Shown here one piece after another: positions 34,820 to 42,970 of a stretch of DNA of 64,000 nucleotides. The stretch spans positions 310,001 to 374,000 of the forward strand of contig NZ_JAFEMB010000004.1 of assembly GCF_016892705.1 (NCBI RefSeq), read 5' to 3'. Made by a program: the position numbers and the translations under genes. The notes beneath the pieces were generated by a model that worked only from the letters and a program-made list of their open reading frames with translations, had not been told where the DNA came from and made no database searches. Position 1 is the stretch's first letter. Each line of letters begins with the position of its first letter. Origin of the DNA: Microvirga pudoricolor (GTDB taxonomy: Bacteria > Pseudomonadota > Alphaproteobacteria > Rhizobiales > Beijerinckiaceae).

Positions 34820-35199
34820 GTGTAGAGCCAAACGACGACGAATGGAATGCTGGGTGCCACATGCTTGATGCCGCCCCATGCGCCGCCCGGGCTAATCGAA
34901 TCGTATCCTACCGCGAGGGCTAGGACGTCGACGAGCAAGGACAGCGCCAAGCACCCCAGGTAGAAGCCCAGGATCATGATGACCACCGTGAAGGCGTCCT
35001 GTACGAGCTTTCTGAAGTCGAAGGTCGGCTCGGTGGGTTGTTCGCTGAGGCTTTGGGCCTCCTTGATCGCGGCGATCCACTTGTCGGCATCCTGCGCGGT
35101 TGCAGCTGCGACGGTGATGCGGACGCCGTCAGGGCTCATGACCGTGCGGGCGTGGCTTTCGCCGGGGAGGCCTTCGATGTGAGCGAGGATGTTCTTCAT
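34582..35199 (-). CDS. Membrane protein of unknown function, first unit of a tandem pair
   Basis: 205 residues from an ATG with GGAG eight bases upstream; only about the first 135 appear coding. Residues 1-45 hold a small alpha/beta domain (SPDGVRITVAAATAQDADKWI), then two membrane helices (AFTVVIMILGFYLGCLALSLL and FVVVWLYTCMTILN). After this the frame is Ser/Gly/Arg-rich, the composition seen when reading off frame, while the other minus frame resumes the same domain. So the gene probably ends or shifts near 34800. Its start overlaps the HTH gene by 71 bp. Confidence 0.5.
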   Translation of the reverse strand: MKNILAHIEGLPGESHARTVMSPDGVRITVAAATAQDADKWIAAIKEAQSLSEQPTEPTFDFRKLVQDAFTVVIMILGFYLGCLALSLLVDVLALAVGYDSISPGGAWGGIKHVAPSIPFVVVWLYTCMTILNSLPPRDGRPSGSGAAAGAASPSSSPGPTAPRSTSRCGRPTAKRPSGGSPPSGRRTTSANHPRPAQRGRPSSA

Positions 35200-35458
35200 G
35201 TCTGCTCCGTTGACGATTGGAAAGGTCGAGCCGCTCCAGCACGGATGCGATCTCGACGCGTCGCTCGGCGAGCAGCTCCCGCAGCTTGTCGAGGACGTTG
35301 ACCCGCGGGGTCGAAACCCCGGTTTTCCAGTCGTGGACAGTGTCCCGATGCACCGAGAGCGCTCGCGCCATCTCGGCTTGCCACCGCGAGCCCCAGAGGG
35401 CTTCGCCGGCAGCGGTTATCAGGGCCTGCACATCAGTAGCTGACAGACGGTCGTCCAT
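35129..35458 (-). CDS. XRE-like helix-turn-helix protein
   Basis: 109 residues from the ATG at 35458, preceded by AGGAA; an extra start at 35512 would add 18 residues. The HTH is WGSRWQAEMARALSVHRDTVHDWKTG, an XRE/Cro-like layout. The last 23 residues (HEEHPRSHRRPPRRKPRPHG) are Arg/Pro/His-rich and overlap the first 71 bp of the following gene in another frame, which suggests the true stop was lost or the gene is terminally eroded. Possibly a regulator of the downstream membrane protein genes. Confidence 0.55.
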   Translation of the reverse strand: MDDRLSATDVQALITAAGEALWGSRWQAEMARALSVHRDTVHDWKTGVSTPRVNVLDKLRELLAERRVEIASVLERLDLSNRQRSRHEEHPRSHRRPPRRKPRPHGHEP

Positions 35459-35512
35459 CGCTTGGTTCCTGGCCTCCTGCATCGTGAACTCCGCACTTTG
35501 TAGGAGTTTCAT

Positions 35513-35908
35513 CACGATGGGGCCGAGGTAGCGGATTGGCAACGGGCGAAGGCTCACCGCAGCGCGAAAATCGTCGCCGGGCGTACGATTGTGCGAACCG
35601 GCCGTGAACGTCTGGACAGATGACGCGCCTGGGCGCGAGACGGGGGGCTGCCCCCGCGCTCGCGCGCTCTTGGCCCCGCCGTCTCCCGTGCCCGCAAGGT
35701 GCCGCCGAACGGTTAACGAGAGGTTAAGCGATTCGGCGGCGCGCATCGCGAGTAGTTTCGGATAAGGCAGGAAGTAAAACCGAATCTTGTTACAGTTTAG
35801 AGCGAGAAAACTGCGCTTGATCGGCCGCATTTTGCTGGAACAAAGCTTGAACGAAAGGTTAAGCAGCGTTAAGATATACTCCAACATTTCGGAGGTTTCA
35901 GAACGGCT
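35513..35908. promoter_or_regulatory. Regulatory region upstream of the RTX metalloprotease with a direct repeat
   Basis: No gene. The 12-bp motif GARAGGTTAAGC occurs at 35718-35729 and 35853-35864, and TATACT (35875-35880) is a candidate -10 for the rightward gene at 35909. The last 120 bases are A/T-rich relative to the surroundings. Confidence 0.45.
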
Positions 35909-37189
35909 ATGGTCCAGAAGTTCATCAGGGCGCTGCGCAACGAGAGGGAGGAGACGGCGGAGATCCGCCGCTACCAGAACCTGGCCGACGGCGAGGGCGC
36001 GGTCATCAGCTACAGCTTCATGAGCGCTGCCCCGGAGGGCGTGTCGGGCTTCTCGACTTACATGGCCGCCGAGCAGGCGCAGGTGCACAAGGTGTTGGCG
36101 CAGTTCCAGGCGGTGGCGAACGTCACCTTCGTGGAGGCCTCCGACACGGCGGCCGCGAACCTCCTCTTCGGCCAGCGCTACATGCCCGGCTGGCAATCCG
36201 GGGAGGCGTCAACTCCGCTGATCCGGAAGAGCGACGGCTCCCGCTCGCAAGTCGAGGTCTGGCTCGACACCGAGTACGACCTCGCCAAGGGCGACGTGCG
36301 CATCGTCGGCACCGCCCTGCACGAGATCGGCCACGCGCTCGGCCTGAAGCACTCGGGTGAGGGCGCGGTGCGGCTCCCGTCCGCCGAGGACGCCCGCGCC
36401 AATACGACCATGTCGTACAACGGCGACATGCAACTGAGGCTCGGCATCTTCGACATTGCCGCGCTCGAGGCGATCTACGGCCCCGCGCAGACCAAGCTGG
36501 GAGCGAACACCTACACCTTCGGCAAGGACAAGGTCATCGTCGACGGCGGCGGCACCGACACGCTCACCGCGGCCTCGTCGAAGACCAAGGTCGTGATCGA
36601 CCTGAATGGCGGCGCGTGGAGCTACGCCAACAAGAAGGCGGGCTCACTCGTGAAGGACGGCCAGGTCTACATCGGCGAGCACACCGTCATCGAGCGCGCC
36701 ACCGGGTCGAAGCACAACGACACGGTCCGCGGCAACGCGGCCGACAACCTGCTCAAGGGCGGGGCCGGCAACGACACGGTCGACGGCCGGACCGGAAACG
36801 ACCGCCTCTACGGCGACGGCGGCAACGACAAGCTCTATGGCGGTTTGGGCGACGACGCTCTTTACGGCGGGGCGGGCAAGGACACGTCCCTGTCCGAGAT
36901 GGGCACGCTGGAGAGCCACGACTGGATCCGCGACTTCTCGGCCAAGCAGGGCGACCGGATCGACCTGCGCAAGGTCGACTTCGACCCGGCCGCCGGCGGC
37001 CGCCAGAAGATGACGTTCCTCGGCAACGGGACCGACGACGCGCGGCTCTCGGCCTCGAAGGCGGGCCAGGCCTACTACAACACGGCGGGCGACGAGCTGC
37101 GCGTCGACGCCGACGGCGACGGAATCGCGGACTACGCGCTCGGCATCAAGGGCGTGGCCTCGATGAAGGCCTCGTACTTCCTGCTCTGA
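35909..37189 (+). CDS. Secreted M10 (serralysin-like) metalloprotease with RTX repeats
   Basis: 426 residues. Zinc site HEIGHALGLKH (138-148) and Met-turn TMSY (about 167-170) define a metzincin of the serralysin/M10B family. The C-terminal half has at least four RTX nonapeptide Ca2+ repeats (GGAGNDTVDG, GGNDKLYGG, GGAGKDTSL, about 284-326) and a final FSAKQGDRIDL/DADGDGIADY segment that marks type I secretion. No N-terminal signal. Such proteases are exported by an ABC/MFP/OMP system, but none is encoded near here, so it must use one elsewhere. Homologues occur in many soil alphaproteobacteria. Confidence 0.88.
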   Translation: MVQKFIRALRNEREETAEIRRYQNLADGEGAVISYSFMSAAPEGVSGFSTYMAAEQAQVHKVLAQFQAVANVTFVEASDTAAANLLFGQRYMPGWQSGEASTPLIRKSDGSRSQVEVWLDTEYDLAKGDVRIVGTALHEIGHALGLKHSGEGAVRLPSAEDARANTTMSYNGDMQLRLGIFDIAALEAIYGPAQTKLGANTYTFGKDKVIVDGGGTDTLTAASSKTKVVIDLNGGAWSYANKKAGSLVKDGQVYIGEHTVIERATGSKHNDTVRGNAADNLLKGGAGNDTVDGRTGNDRLYGDGGNDKLYGGLGDDALYGGAGKDTSLSEMGTLESHDWIRDFSAKQGDRIDLRKVDFDPAAGGRQKMTFLGNGTDDARLSASKAGQAYYNTAGDELRVDADGDGIADYALGIKGVASMKASYFLL

Positions 37190-37225
37190 CCGTTAAGTCG
37201 GTCACAATATTTGGGCTGGTGCGCC

Positions 37226-37648
37226 ATGCCCGCGGCGCGCTACTTCTCGCCCATGTCATCGACCATCGACCTGAAATGGGTGCTCAAGCGCCCGCAAGAC
37301 GAGACCGTCGCACCAGACCCGGAGGTCTGGATCGACGTGGCCCGCCTCGACGAGGCCTGGCGCGGCGGCGGGAGCTACTACGTCGCCTTCGCCGGGCAGG
37401 GCGGCTCGGAAGAGCGCGTCGCCCGGGCCGGCGAGCGCCTCACGGACGGCCTGGAGACCTACATGCCGGAGATCTGCCTCGAGGCAGACGGGACGGTCAC
37501 GTTCGCGGACGGACGCCACCGCTTCGCCTGGTGCCGCGACCACGGCGTTTCCGTCATGCCCGTCGCCGTGTGCCGCGAATGCGAGGACGAGGTGCGCCGG
37601 CGGTTCGGGACGGACAGCCGCGCGTCCCAGGTCGAGATCCCCAGCTAA
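37226..37648 (+). CDS. ParB/Srx-fold-like protein (DGRHR motif)
   Basis: 140 residues from the ATG at 37226 (an ATG at 37253 is also possible). The C-terminal half reads GTVTFADGRHRFAWCRDHG then VMPVAVC, the pattern of ParB N-terminal/sulfiredoxin-like folds, where DGRHR binds nucleotide or a phosphate. The remainder lacks an HTH, so it is not a DNA-partitioning ParB. Cysteines CRECEDE near the end might bind metal. Function not assigned; close to an HExxH protein and an XRE gene. Confidence 0.5.
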   Translation: MPAARYFSPMSSTIDLKWVLKRPQDETVAPDPEVWIDVARLDEAWRGGGSYYVAFAGQGGSEERVARAGERLTDGLETYMPEICLEADGTVTFADGRHRFAWCRDHGVSVMPVAVCRECEDEVRRRFGTDSRASQVEIPS

Positions 37649-37698
37649 GCGTGCCTGCGGGCGGTGCGGGTACGGCAAAGCCTCGCTATATTGCCTGC

Positions 37699-38769
37699 AT
37701 GATGACGGAATCGAACGATCAGACCACAGGCGACGCACCACCGTCGTCGCTGCCGGAGAACCTCGCCGTGAGCGTTGAGGGCTTCCCCAACGAGGAAGCC
37801 GCCTTGGCAATGGGCCGCGGCATGCTCACAGCGGTCCGCATACTCGGCCGCTACATCGATGTGGGCACCCTTGCCGGGATCACCGTCGCGGTCCACTACG
37901 ACGCCGCCCTGCGCGACCTGGATCGCGGAATCGAAGGCCTGCCGCCAGAAGAGAGGACGAATGACGAGGAGCTGGTCGGTGTCGGCAAGGCCGTCTTGGT
38001 CAAGCGCGGCGGCGAGGTGAAGACCTACCTCGTGTTCGAGGCGGGTCCCGTGTGCTGTCTCGCGCAAGAGAAGCCCGACGAGAGCGATCTCGGGCTCGCC
38101 ATAGCGTTGATCGCGCACGAATGCGCGCACGTCGAGGAGCACGCGCTGCGGGAGCGTCAGTTTCCCGGGACGCTCCTGAACAAGATCGAAGGGGCCGTGC
38201 CAGCGCTGCTCCAGCAGTTCTCCGAGTCGTTCTGGTGCGAGTACGCAACCTGCCGCGCCGCTGCGCCGTTCGGCAGCGACCAGGGCGGACGCTACAGGGA
38301 GACGTTGTCGGGACGGCTGGAGCGGGCCCGCGAAAAAGCGCGCGACGCGATCAAGGCCTACAGGTCCCATCACGATCAACGCCGGGTATTCCAGGAGGTC
38401 GGCCACGCTGTCCTGGAGCCGCTGCGCATGGCCTCCTACCTGTTCGGCCACCTCGACGGGCTGGCGGAAGGCGAGCTACCGGACGTAGCCGCGGAGCTGC
38501 CGACGGACGACGAGGTGTTTGTCAGGGGCATCACGAGGCTCGTCACTCAGCTTCGCGGCCTGTGGGACAGGCGCGACCGCTGGGAAATCCACGAGGACAT
38601 GTGGATCCTCGGCGAGACGGCCTTCGACGTGGTCCGGGAATGCGGCGTCGGCGTGCGGCCGAGAGAAGATGGCGGAGCCCACATCGACGTGCCCTACACA
38701 CATGACACGCTCGCGGGTGGTCCCAATTTAGCGGAGCTCTTCGCGATGGCGCTGCGCGGGCGGTCCTGA
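37699..38769 (+). CDS. HExxH-containing protein of unknown function
   Basis: 356 residues, no signal peptide. ALIAHECAHVEEHALRERQFP carries H140-E-C-A-H144, a gluzincin-type zinc motif with nearby glutamates (E147/E148) that could be the third ligand. Other conserved-looking segments: FSESFWCEYATCRAAAPFG and FQEVGHAVLEPLRMASYLFGHLDGL. It does not match the ImmA/IrrE pattern (HELGH) I would expect beside an XRE repressor, although the next gene is an XRE protein. Start chosen as the first ATG; a second Met follows immediately. A peptidase or a zinc-bound sensor are both possible. Confidence 0.55.
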   Translation: MMTESNDQTTGDAPPSSLPENLAVSVEGFPNEEAALAMGRGMLTAVRILGRYIDVGTLAGITVAVHYDAALRDLDRGIEGLPPEERTNDEELVGVGKAVLVKRGGEVKTYLVFEAGPVCCLAQEKPDESDLGLAIALIAHECAHVEEHALRERQFPGTLLNKIEGAVPALLQQFSESFWCEYATCRAAAPFGSDQGGRYRETLSGRLERAREKARDAIKAYRSHHDQRRVFQEVGHAVLEPLRMASYLFGHLDGLAEGELPDVAAELPTDDEVFVRGITRLVTQLRGLWDRRDRWEIHEDMWILGETAFDVVRECGVGVRPREDGGAHIDVPYTHDTLAGGPNLAELFAMALRGRS

Positions 38770-38782
38770 CCGCCGGTCCTGG

Positions 38783-39064
38783 CTAGCCGCGCCTGCCGAG
38801 CGTCTCCTCGACGATGCGCGGGTTGCGGTCGAGCAGCGCCAGGAGCACGCGGGCGGGCCCCTGCGGCTTGCGGTGGCCCTGCTCCCAGTTGCGCAAGGTG
38901 GCGACCGGGACGCCGACGCGCTTGGCGAAGGCGGGCTGCGACAGGCCGGTCCGCGCGCGGATCGAAGCCACGTCGACGACGGTCGGAAGCGGCGGCATCT
39001 CCTCCGGCGGCGTCGCCAGGATGCCGCCGATAGCGCTCATGATCTCGTCGTAGTCGTCCGCCAT
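38783..39064 (-). CDS. XRE-family antitoxin/regulator (HigA/NadS-like)
   Basis: 93 residues from the ATG at 39064. The HTH lies in RARTGLSQPAFAKRVGVPVATLRNWEQGHRKPQGPARVL, a MqsA/HigA/NadS-like layout with the WEQG-x-R-x-P motif. The N-terminal part (DYDEIMSAIGGIL) is short and helical. No toxin of the RelE/HigB type is visible on its 5' side; the convergent HExxH gene ends 13 bp away. The three direct repeats upstream (39090-39132) are the probable binding sites. Confidence 0.75.
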   Translation of the reverse strand: MADDYDEIMSAIGGILATPPEEMPPLPTVVDVASIRARTGLSQPAFAKRVGVPVATLRNWEQGHRKPQGPARVLLALLDRNPRIVEETLGRRG

Positions 39065-39089
39065 GTCATCTCCCCGGAGCGGCACACTA

Positions 39090-39132
39090 CGCCAGCGACG
39101 GAGTCCGTCAACGACGCAGTGCGTCAGCGACG
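39090..39132. promoter_or_regulatory. Three 11-bp direct repeats with 16-bp period upstream of the XRE gene
   Basis: CGCCAGCGACG (39090-39100), CGTCAACGACG (39106-39116) and CGTCAGCGACG (39122-39132) start exactly 16 bp apart. Each is itself nearly palindromic (CGTC-N3-GACG). This is the arrangement of a cooperative repressor operator. Confidence 0.6.
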
Positions 39133-39192
39133 TACCCGGCCAATAGTCTCCGTGGTTTGGCCGAAGCTACCTGCTCAAGTTCGTGAACGTCA

Positions 39193-41052
39193 TTATTCGC
39201 TGGCGCGTAACCGGATCTCGTCAAACCAGCCCTTTATTTCACCATATGGGTCACGCTGTAACAGGTGCGCCATCGTCATTTGGCCTGCGGCTGCCTCGTT
39301 CAGCCTGATTTTCGCCTTGCTCTCCTTCTGGTCGCGCTTCTTATCCGGCAACTCAATCCAGCGCTTAGGCGGATTGTTCGCCATGTAGATCGCCTCCGCC
39401 GTCATGGACGGCACGTCACAATCGTCAGTGAAACTGAGCGCAATGTTGAGAGCAGCATTAATCGCTTCGGCATGGAGGTAGTTCTCCATCTCCCGCTTCC
39501 GCGTCAGCGCAGCCCAAACCTTCGGCGCGCGCTGGTTCAGGGTGTCGACCGCGACCTTGTACTTAGGAGCGGCAGCGTCATCGCGGTCATAAATGTGGAC
39601 CTCAGCGCATCCAAGGCGCTCGAGATAGCGGCGCTCGACCCAGTGCTTGAGATTGCCGCCGCCGACGATCACGACGGCGACGCGCGGGTCGGTTTCGATG
39701 CAGATGACGTTCGGATCCACGCTACGCAGCAGGCGGCACATGTGCTGGAGGAACTTGACGTCGTGCGGTCCCTCGACGAACAGCAGGACCTTGGTGTGGG
39801 GCCTCGGGTCCGGCGTCACGCCCAGAGCCGTGGCCACCCGATCGAGGACGCCTTCTCCGGTCTCGACTTGCGGATGGTTATCGTCCCTCCTGTTGACGAA
39901 GCGAATGCTGTCCTGCGGCAGGAGTGAGGCTAGCCCGGGGGCATGCGTCGTCAGCAGGACTTGAGTGCCGTCGACTTGGCTCAGTTCCATGAGAGCCTTG
40001 ACCAGGATCGCCTGCTTGTCCGGATGCAAGGAGGCCTCGGGCTCCTCGATCGCGTAGATGATGCCGGGATTGCCCGACTGCAGTCGCTTCCGCTCGGCCT
40101 CTGCGCGGAAGAAGTTCAGCAGGATCATCCGGCGGACGCCGCTGCCGCGCTTGTTGATCGGAATGTCCCCGTCGCCGGTCAGGGACAGCTTGAAGCCGTC
40201 GAACTTCGGCTCCGCCTTGAAGGTCGGGTGGAGCTCGTTGGCCAGGGTGGGGTCCATCTCCCGCAGCTTCTCCAGCGTGCGGGTTGCCACTTCGATCGTC
40301 CTGGCCCTTACCGTCTCCCTGATGTCCGCCAGCTGAGCTTCCACCGACTTCATCGCTTCCTGGACTGCGATCTTCATCGGATCAGCAACCTCCGGGTCGT
40401 CGTCCTTGCTCGGACGGTCAGCCCTGAACAAGGCGAAGGCAGGCAACTCCTTCTGGATCTCGTCCCAAACCTTCTTGCCGTCTTCAGCCTGGAGAGGCAC
40501 GGCGGTCATGGCCAGGTCCAACGCACCGACACTTTCCCGGATGGCGCGCCGGAGCGCCACGTTCGAGCGTGCGTCCACACCCAGCGCCTTGAGGTCAATC
40601 CCGAGTTCCTTCACACGATCTTTGAGACCCGCGTTCTTGAGCTGCAAAAGATCGGCCGCCTTCGGAGCGGTTGGATGGAGGGCATGGGCAAAGACAGAGC
40701 ATTTCGGCGTCTTGCCACCGCAATCCCATTGCTTGAGGATCTCCAGCTGCCCGTCGCCGTTCAGAAGGTGCTCTGCCGCGAAGGTGGTTTCGGCCTGGGC
40801 ATCGATGACCAGGGTCGCCCGAAATCCCTCGAAAACACAGGAGACGCTGCAGGGCTCTCCGGAGCGCGAAACGTTGACGTCCTGCGCGTCGATCTTCACC
40901 GCATCGCATTCGAAGAAGATCCCGAGCGCCTCCATGATCGTGCTTTTGCCGACGTCATTGCAGCCGATGATCGAAGTGAGATCGCCAATGGCGATCTCCG
41001 TCCGCTCCCGGTAGCCGCGGAAATTCTCGATGATCACTTTCGTCAGACGCAT
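39193..41052 (-). CDS. OLD-family ATP-dependent nuclease (AAA ATPase plus TOPRIM)
   Basis: 619 residues. N-terminal ABC/SMC-like ATPase: Walker A GCNDVGKST (30-38), signature-like NKRGSGVRRMILL, Walker B IIYAIEEPEASLHP and the switch LLTTHAPGL. A C-terminal TOPRIM nuclease domain follows: LLFVEGPHDVKFL with Glu, and IYDRDDA with the Asp pair. This is the class 1 OLD architecture of phage P2 Old and of GajA. The family degrades DNA and acts in phage exclusion or repair. No UvrD-like partner (GajB) or other Gabija gene is adjacent, so it looks solitary. Confidence 0.9.
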   Translation of the reverse strand: MRLTKVIIENFRGYRERTEIAIGDLTSIIGCNDVGKSTIMEALGIFFECDAVKIDAQDVNVSRSGEPCSVSCVFEGFRATLVIDAQAETTFAAEHLLNGDGQLEILKQWDCGGKTPKCSVFAHALHPTAPKAADLLQLKNAGLKDRVKELGIDLKALGVDARSNVALRRAIRESVGALDLAMTAVPLQAEDGKKVWDEIQKELPAFALFRADRPSKDDDPEVADPMKIAVQEAMKSVEAQLADIRETVRARTIEVATRTLEKLREMDPTLANELHPTFKAEPKFDGFKLSLTGDGDIPINKRGSGVRRMILLNFFRAEAERKRLQSGNPGIIYAIEEPEASLHPDKQAILVKALMELSQVDGTQVLLTTHAPGLASLLPQDSIRFVNRRDDNHPQVETGEGVLDRVATALGVTPDPRPHTKVLLFVEGPHDVKFLQHMCRLLRSVDPNVICIETDPRVAVVIVGGGNLKHWVERRYLERLGCAEVHIYDRDDAAAPKYKVAVDTLNQRAPKVWAALTRKREMENYLHAEAINAALNIALSFTDDCDVPSMTAEAIYMANNPPKRWIELPDKKRDQKESKAKIRLNEAAAGQMTMAHLLQRDPYGEIKGWFDEIRLRASE

Positions 41053-41423
41053 GTCGCCCCGGCTTTATTGCTTCATTGCAGGCCGCAAGCGTCGGTGCCC
41101 TCTCTGCGGAGAGCTGCATCAGTAACGGTCGCAAGCTGAGCCATTCCGCGGCAGGCTGTCGGGATTTGCCGTGGATTGCAACGTCCAAGCTTGCTTGTGC
41201 ACAGCTTGAGGGGTGAAAGCAACACGCCTGACCGAACGCGGGAACGCTTTGAGCTACGGCTCCTCCTGGTGGCGGAGGGTGTAGGGCCGCGCCGCGTAAC
41301 GGGGGCTTCTCGAGGTGACCTGCAGAGACCTGGAGAGCCCCAAGGCTTGGCGGGCTCTCCAGGGGTGTTTGGTCGGCGTGCGCATATATTTGGGAATCGC
41401 GCCCGAGAAGCATCTGGCGGCGG
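41053..41423. other. Intergenic region with a 12-bp perfect hairpin
   Basis: No coding frame supported. CCTGGAGAGCCC (41329-41340) and GGGCTCTCCAGG (41352-41363) are perfect inverted arms around an 11-nt loop; it lacks a T-run, so it is a weak terminator candidate or other structured element downstream of the gene at 41424. Confidence 0.5.
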
Positions 41424-42020
41424 TCAGGCGCACGGTTGCAGCCGCGCGGACAGGAGCCGCCGCATCCTGACGGTCCGGTCCGGCAGGTTGATCCAGTCCT
41501 TTACCTCGAAGTCCGCGATCCGCAGCGTCGGCGCGAAGCCGTAGTCCGGCGCGAGGATGTCCGTCAGGGCGTCCCGGAACGCTCGTTGACGGTGCCGGCC
41601 TCCCTCGCCGGGAAACAACGGCGGCATCGGCCGGCCGAATCCGCCGCCCTCGAGTTTCGCCTTGGCGTCCGACCGCGCGATCCAGAGGTCGGCGTCGAAG
41701 GCGAGCGGCACGTCGTCCTTGTAGCGCCTCAACGTCGCCGCCCGGTAGGCGTTGAAATGCTGCTTCTCGTCGACCTCGAGGATGCGCGGTGGCGAGCCCG
41801 GCACGAGCAAGACGGCGTCGACCGTCCTGCGCTCGACCTTGCGCATCCCGTCGGGAAGCTCGAGCCCCGTCAGCTCCGAATAGATCGAGCGGACGAGGGG
41901 CCAGCGGTCGCCGCACTCGGCCCGGCCGGGACGCACGAGCCAGTCCGGCGTGGATGCTGTGGAGGCCCCGAGGATGTCGGCGACCAGACCGACGACGGCG
42001 TATTCGATCTCCTTAGGCAT
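41424..42020 (-). CDS. Hypothetical protein with PD-(D/E)xK-like motif
   Basis: 198 residues from the ATG at 42020. Residues near 62-92 read VDAVLLVPGSPPRILEVDEKQHF; an Asp followed after about 17 residues by E-V-D-E-K-Q-H resembles the core of a PD-(D/E)xK or Vsr-like nuclease (compare ELDG-x-x-H). The rest contains RRYKDDVPLAFDADLWIARSD and a FAPTLRIADFEVKDWINLPD segment. No named family recognised. It overlaps the SRAP gene by 8 bp, so a DNA-damage role is a reasonable guess but not shown. Confidence 0.5.
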   Translation of the reverse strand: MPKEIEYAVVGLVADILGASTASTPDWLVRPGRAECGDRWPLVRSIYSELTGLELPDGMRKVERRTVDAVLLVPGSPPRILEVDEKQHFNAYRAATLRRYKDDVPLAFDADLWIARSDAKAKLEGGGFGRPMPPLFPGEGGRHRQRAFRDALTDILAPDYGFAPTLRIADFEVKDWINLPDRTVRMRRLLSARLQPCA

Positions 42021-42687
42021 GCGATCCCGCGGCGACCTGGCCGTCCTCGGGTTGGTCGGACTTCGCGCCCTCGGCGACGATTTGGAGGGCATCGTCGGGT
42101 AGCGGTCGCTGCAGCTTGAGGGCCTCCTCGGCCGGCGCGGTGAGCCAGATCTCGTACTCCTCAGGCGTCGTCAGGATCACCGGCATGGCCTTCGGGTGGA
42201 CCGGCCCGACGACGCCGTTAGGCTCGCAGGTGAGGAAGGAATAGAGCAGGTGCTCGCCCTCCACCGGCTCGGCCTTCGTGCCCCGCACGCCCGTCCACGG
42301 CCGCCAGATTCCCGCGAAAGCCGCCAGCGGTCGGTCCTTGTTCAGGGCGAACCACACCGGTGTCTTGCGCGGCTTGGTGTCCCGGTATTCGCTGAAACTG
42401 GTCAACGGAATCAGGGCCCGGTACTGCGGCTTGAGCCAGGCGCGCCAGAACGGCGAGGCGACGTTGCGCACGTTGGTGACCGGCTGGGTGCCGACCTTCG
42501 GCGGCGGCGGGAAGCCCCAGCGCATCCGGATCAGCTCGCGCTCGCCGTCGACCGTGCTCACCACCGGAGCCATCTGGTCCGGGAAGATCGCGGGCAGGGG
42601 CGGCACGTTGCCGGCGCTGTCGCGGGCGACCTCGAAGGCCCGGCGCATGGCCTCCTGGGTGGTGTAGCTCGAATACAGATTGCACAC
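42013..42687 (-). CDS. SRAP-domain protein (YedK/HMCES-like abasic-site protein)
   Basis: 224 residues from a GTG at 42687 with AGGAGG nine bases before it; this start puts Cys at position 2 (M-C-N-L-Y-S-S), as needed because Cys2 becomes the N-terminal nucleophile that links to abasic DNA after Met removal. Conserved blocks: NVRNVASPFWRAWLKPQYRALIPLTSFSEYRD and HPKAMPVIL, which hold the family Asn, Glu and His. The protein protects abasic sites in single-stranded DNA. It overlaps the next leftward gene by 8 bp. Confidence 0.92.
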   Translation of the reverse strand: MCNLYSSYTTQEAMRRAFEVARDSAGNVPPLPAIFPDQMAPVVSTVDGERELIRMRWGFPPPPKVGTQPVTNVRNVASPFWRAWLKPQYRALIPLTSFSEYRDTKPRKTPVWFALNKDRPLAAFAGIWRPWTGVRGTKAEPVEGEHLLYSFLTCEPNGVVGPVHPKAMPVILTTPEEYEIWLTAPAEEALKLQRPLPDDALQIVAEGAKSDQPEDGQVAAGSHA

Positions 42688-42970
42688 GGGTGGGATCCTC
42701 CTGCGGGGCATGGCACCTTATGCGGTTGCAGCCGTTCCCAAATCATGAAGTGTCGGGCATGGCTCGGACATGGCCGACAAGAGGATGACAGCGTTCTCCG
42801 AATTCACAGGCCAGCCTGTCGACATGGGGTCCGAGGTAACTCCGGACGGGACAGCGCCTGCTTAGGCGTTGTGATGGCCTCACCTGATGATAGGATCCTT
42901 TTCGTCGCACGAGCTATGAATGGTCCCTAGTGGGGTGGGCTCACTGCATCCGAAATTGGAGATTGCCGCC

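Noticed and set aside
37699-39064. ImmA/IrrE-type protease with its XRE repressor
   Set aside because: HExxH is HECAH without the expected ImmA/IrrE context residues, and the genes converge.
39193-41052. Gabija system
   Set aside because: GajA-like OLD protein is present, but no UvrD-like GajB gene in the flanks.
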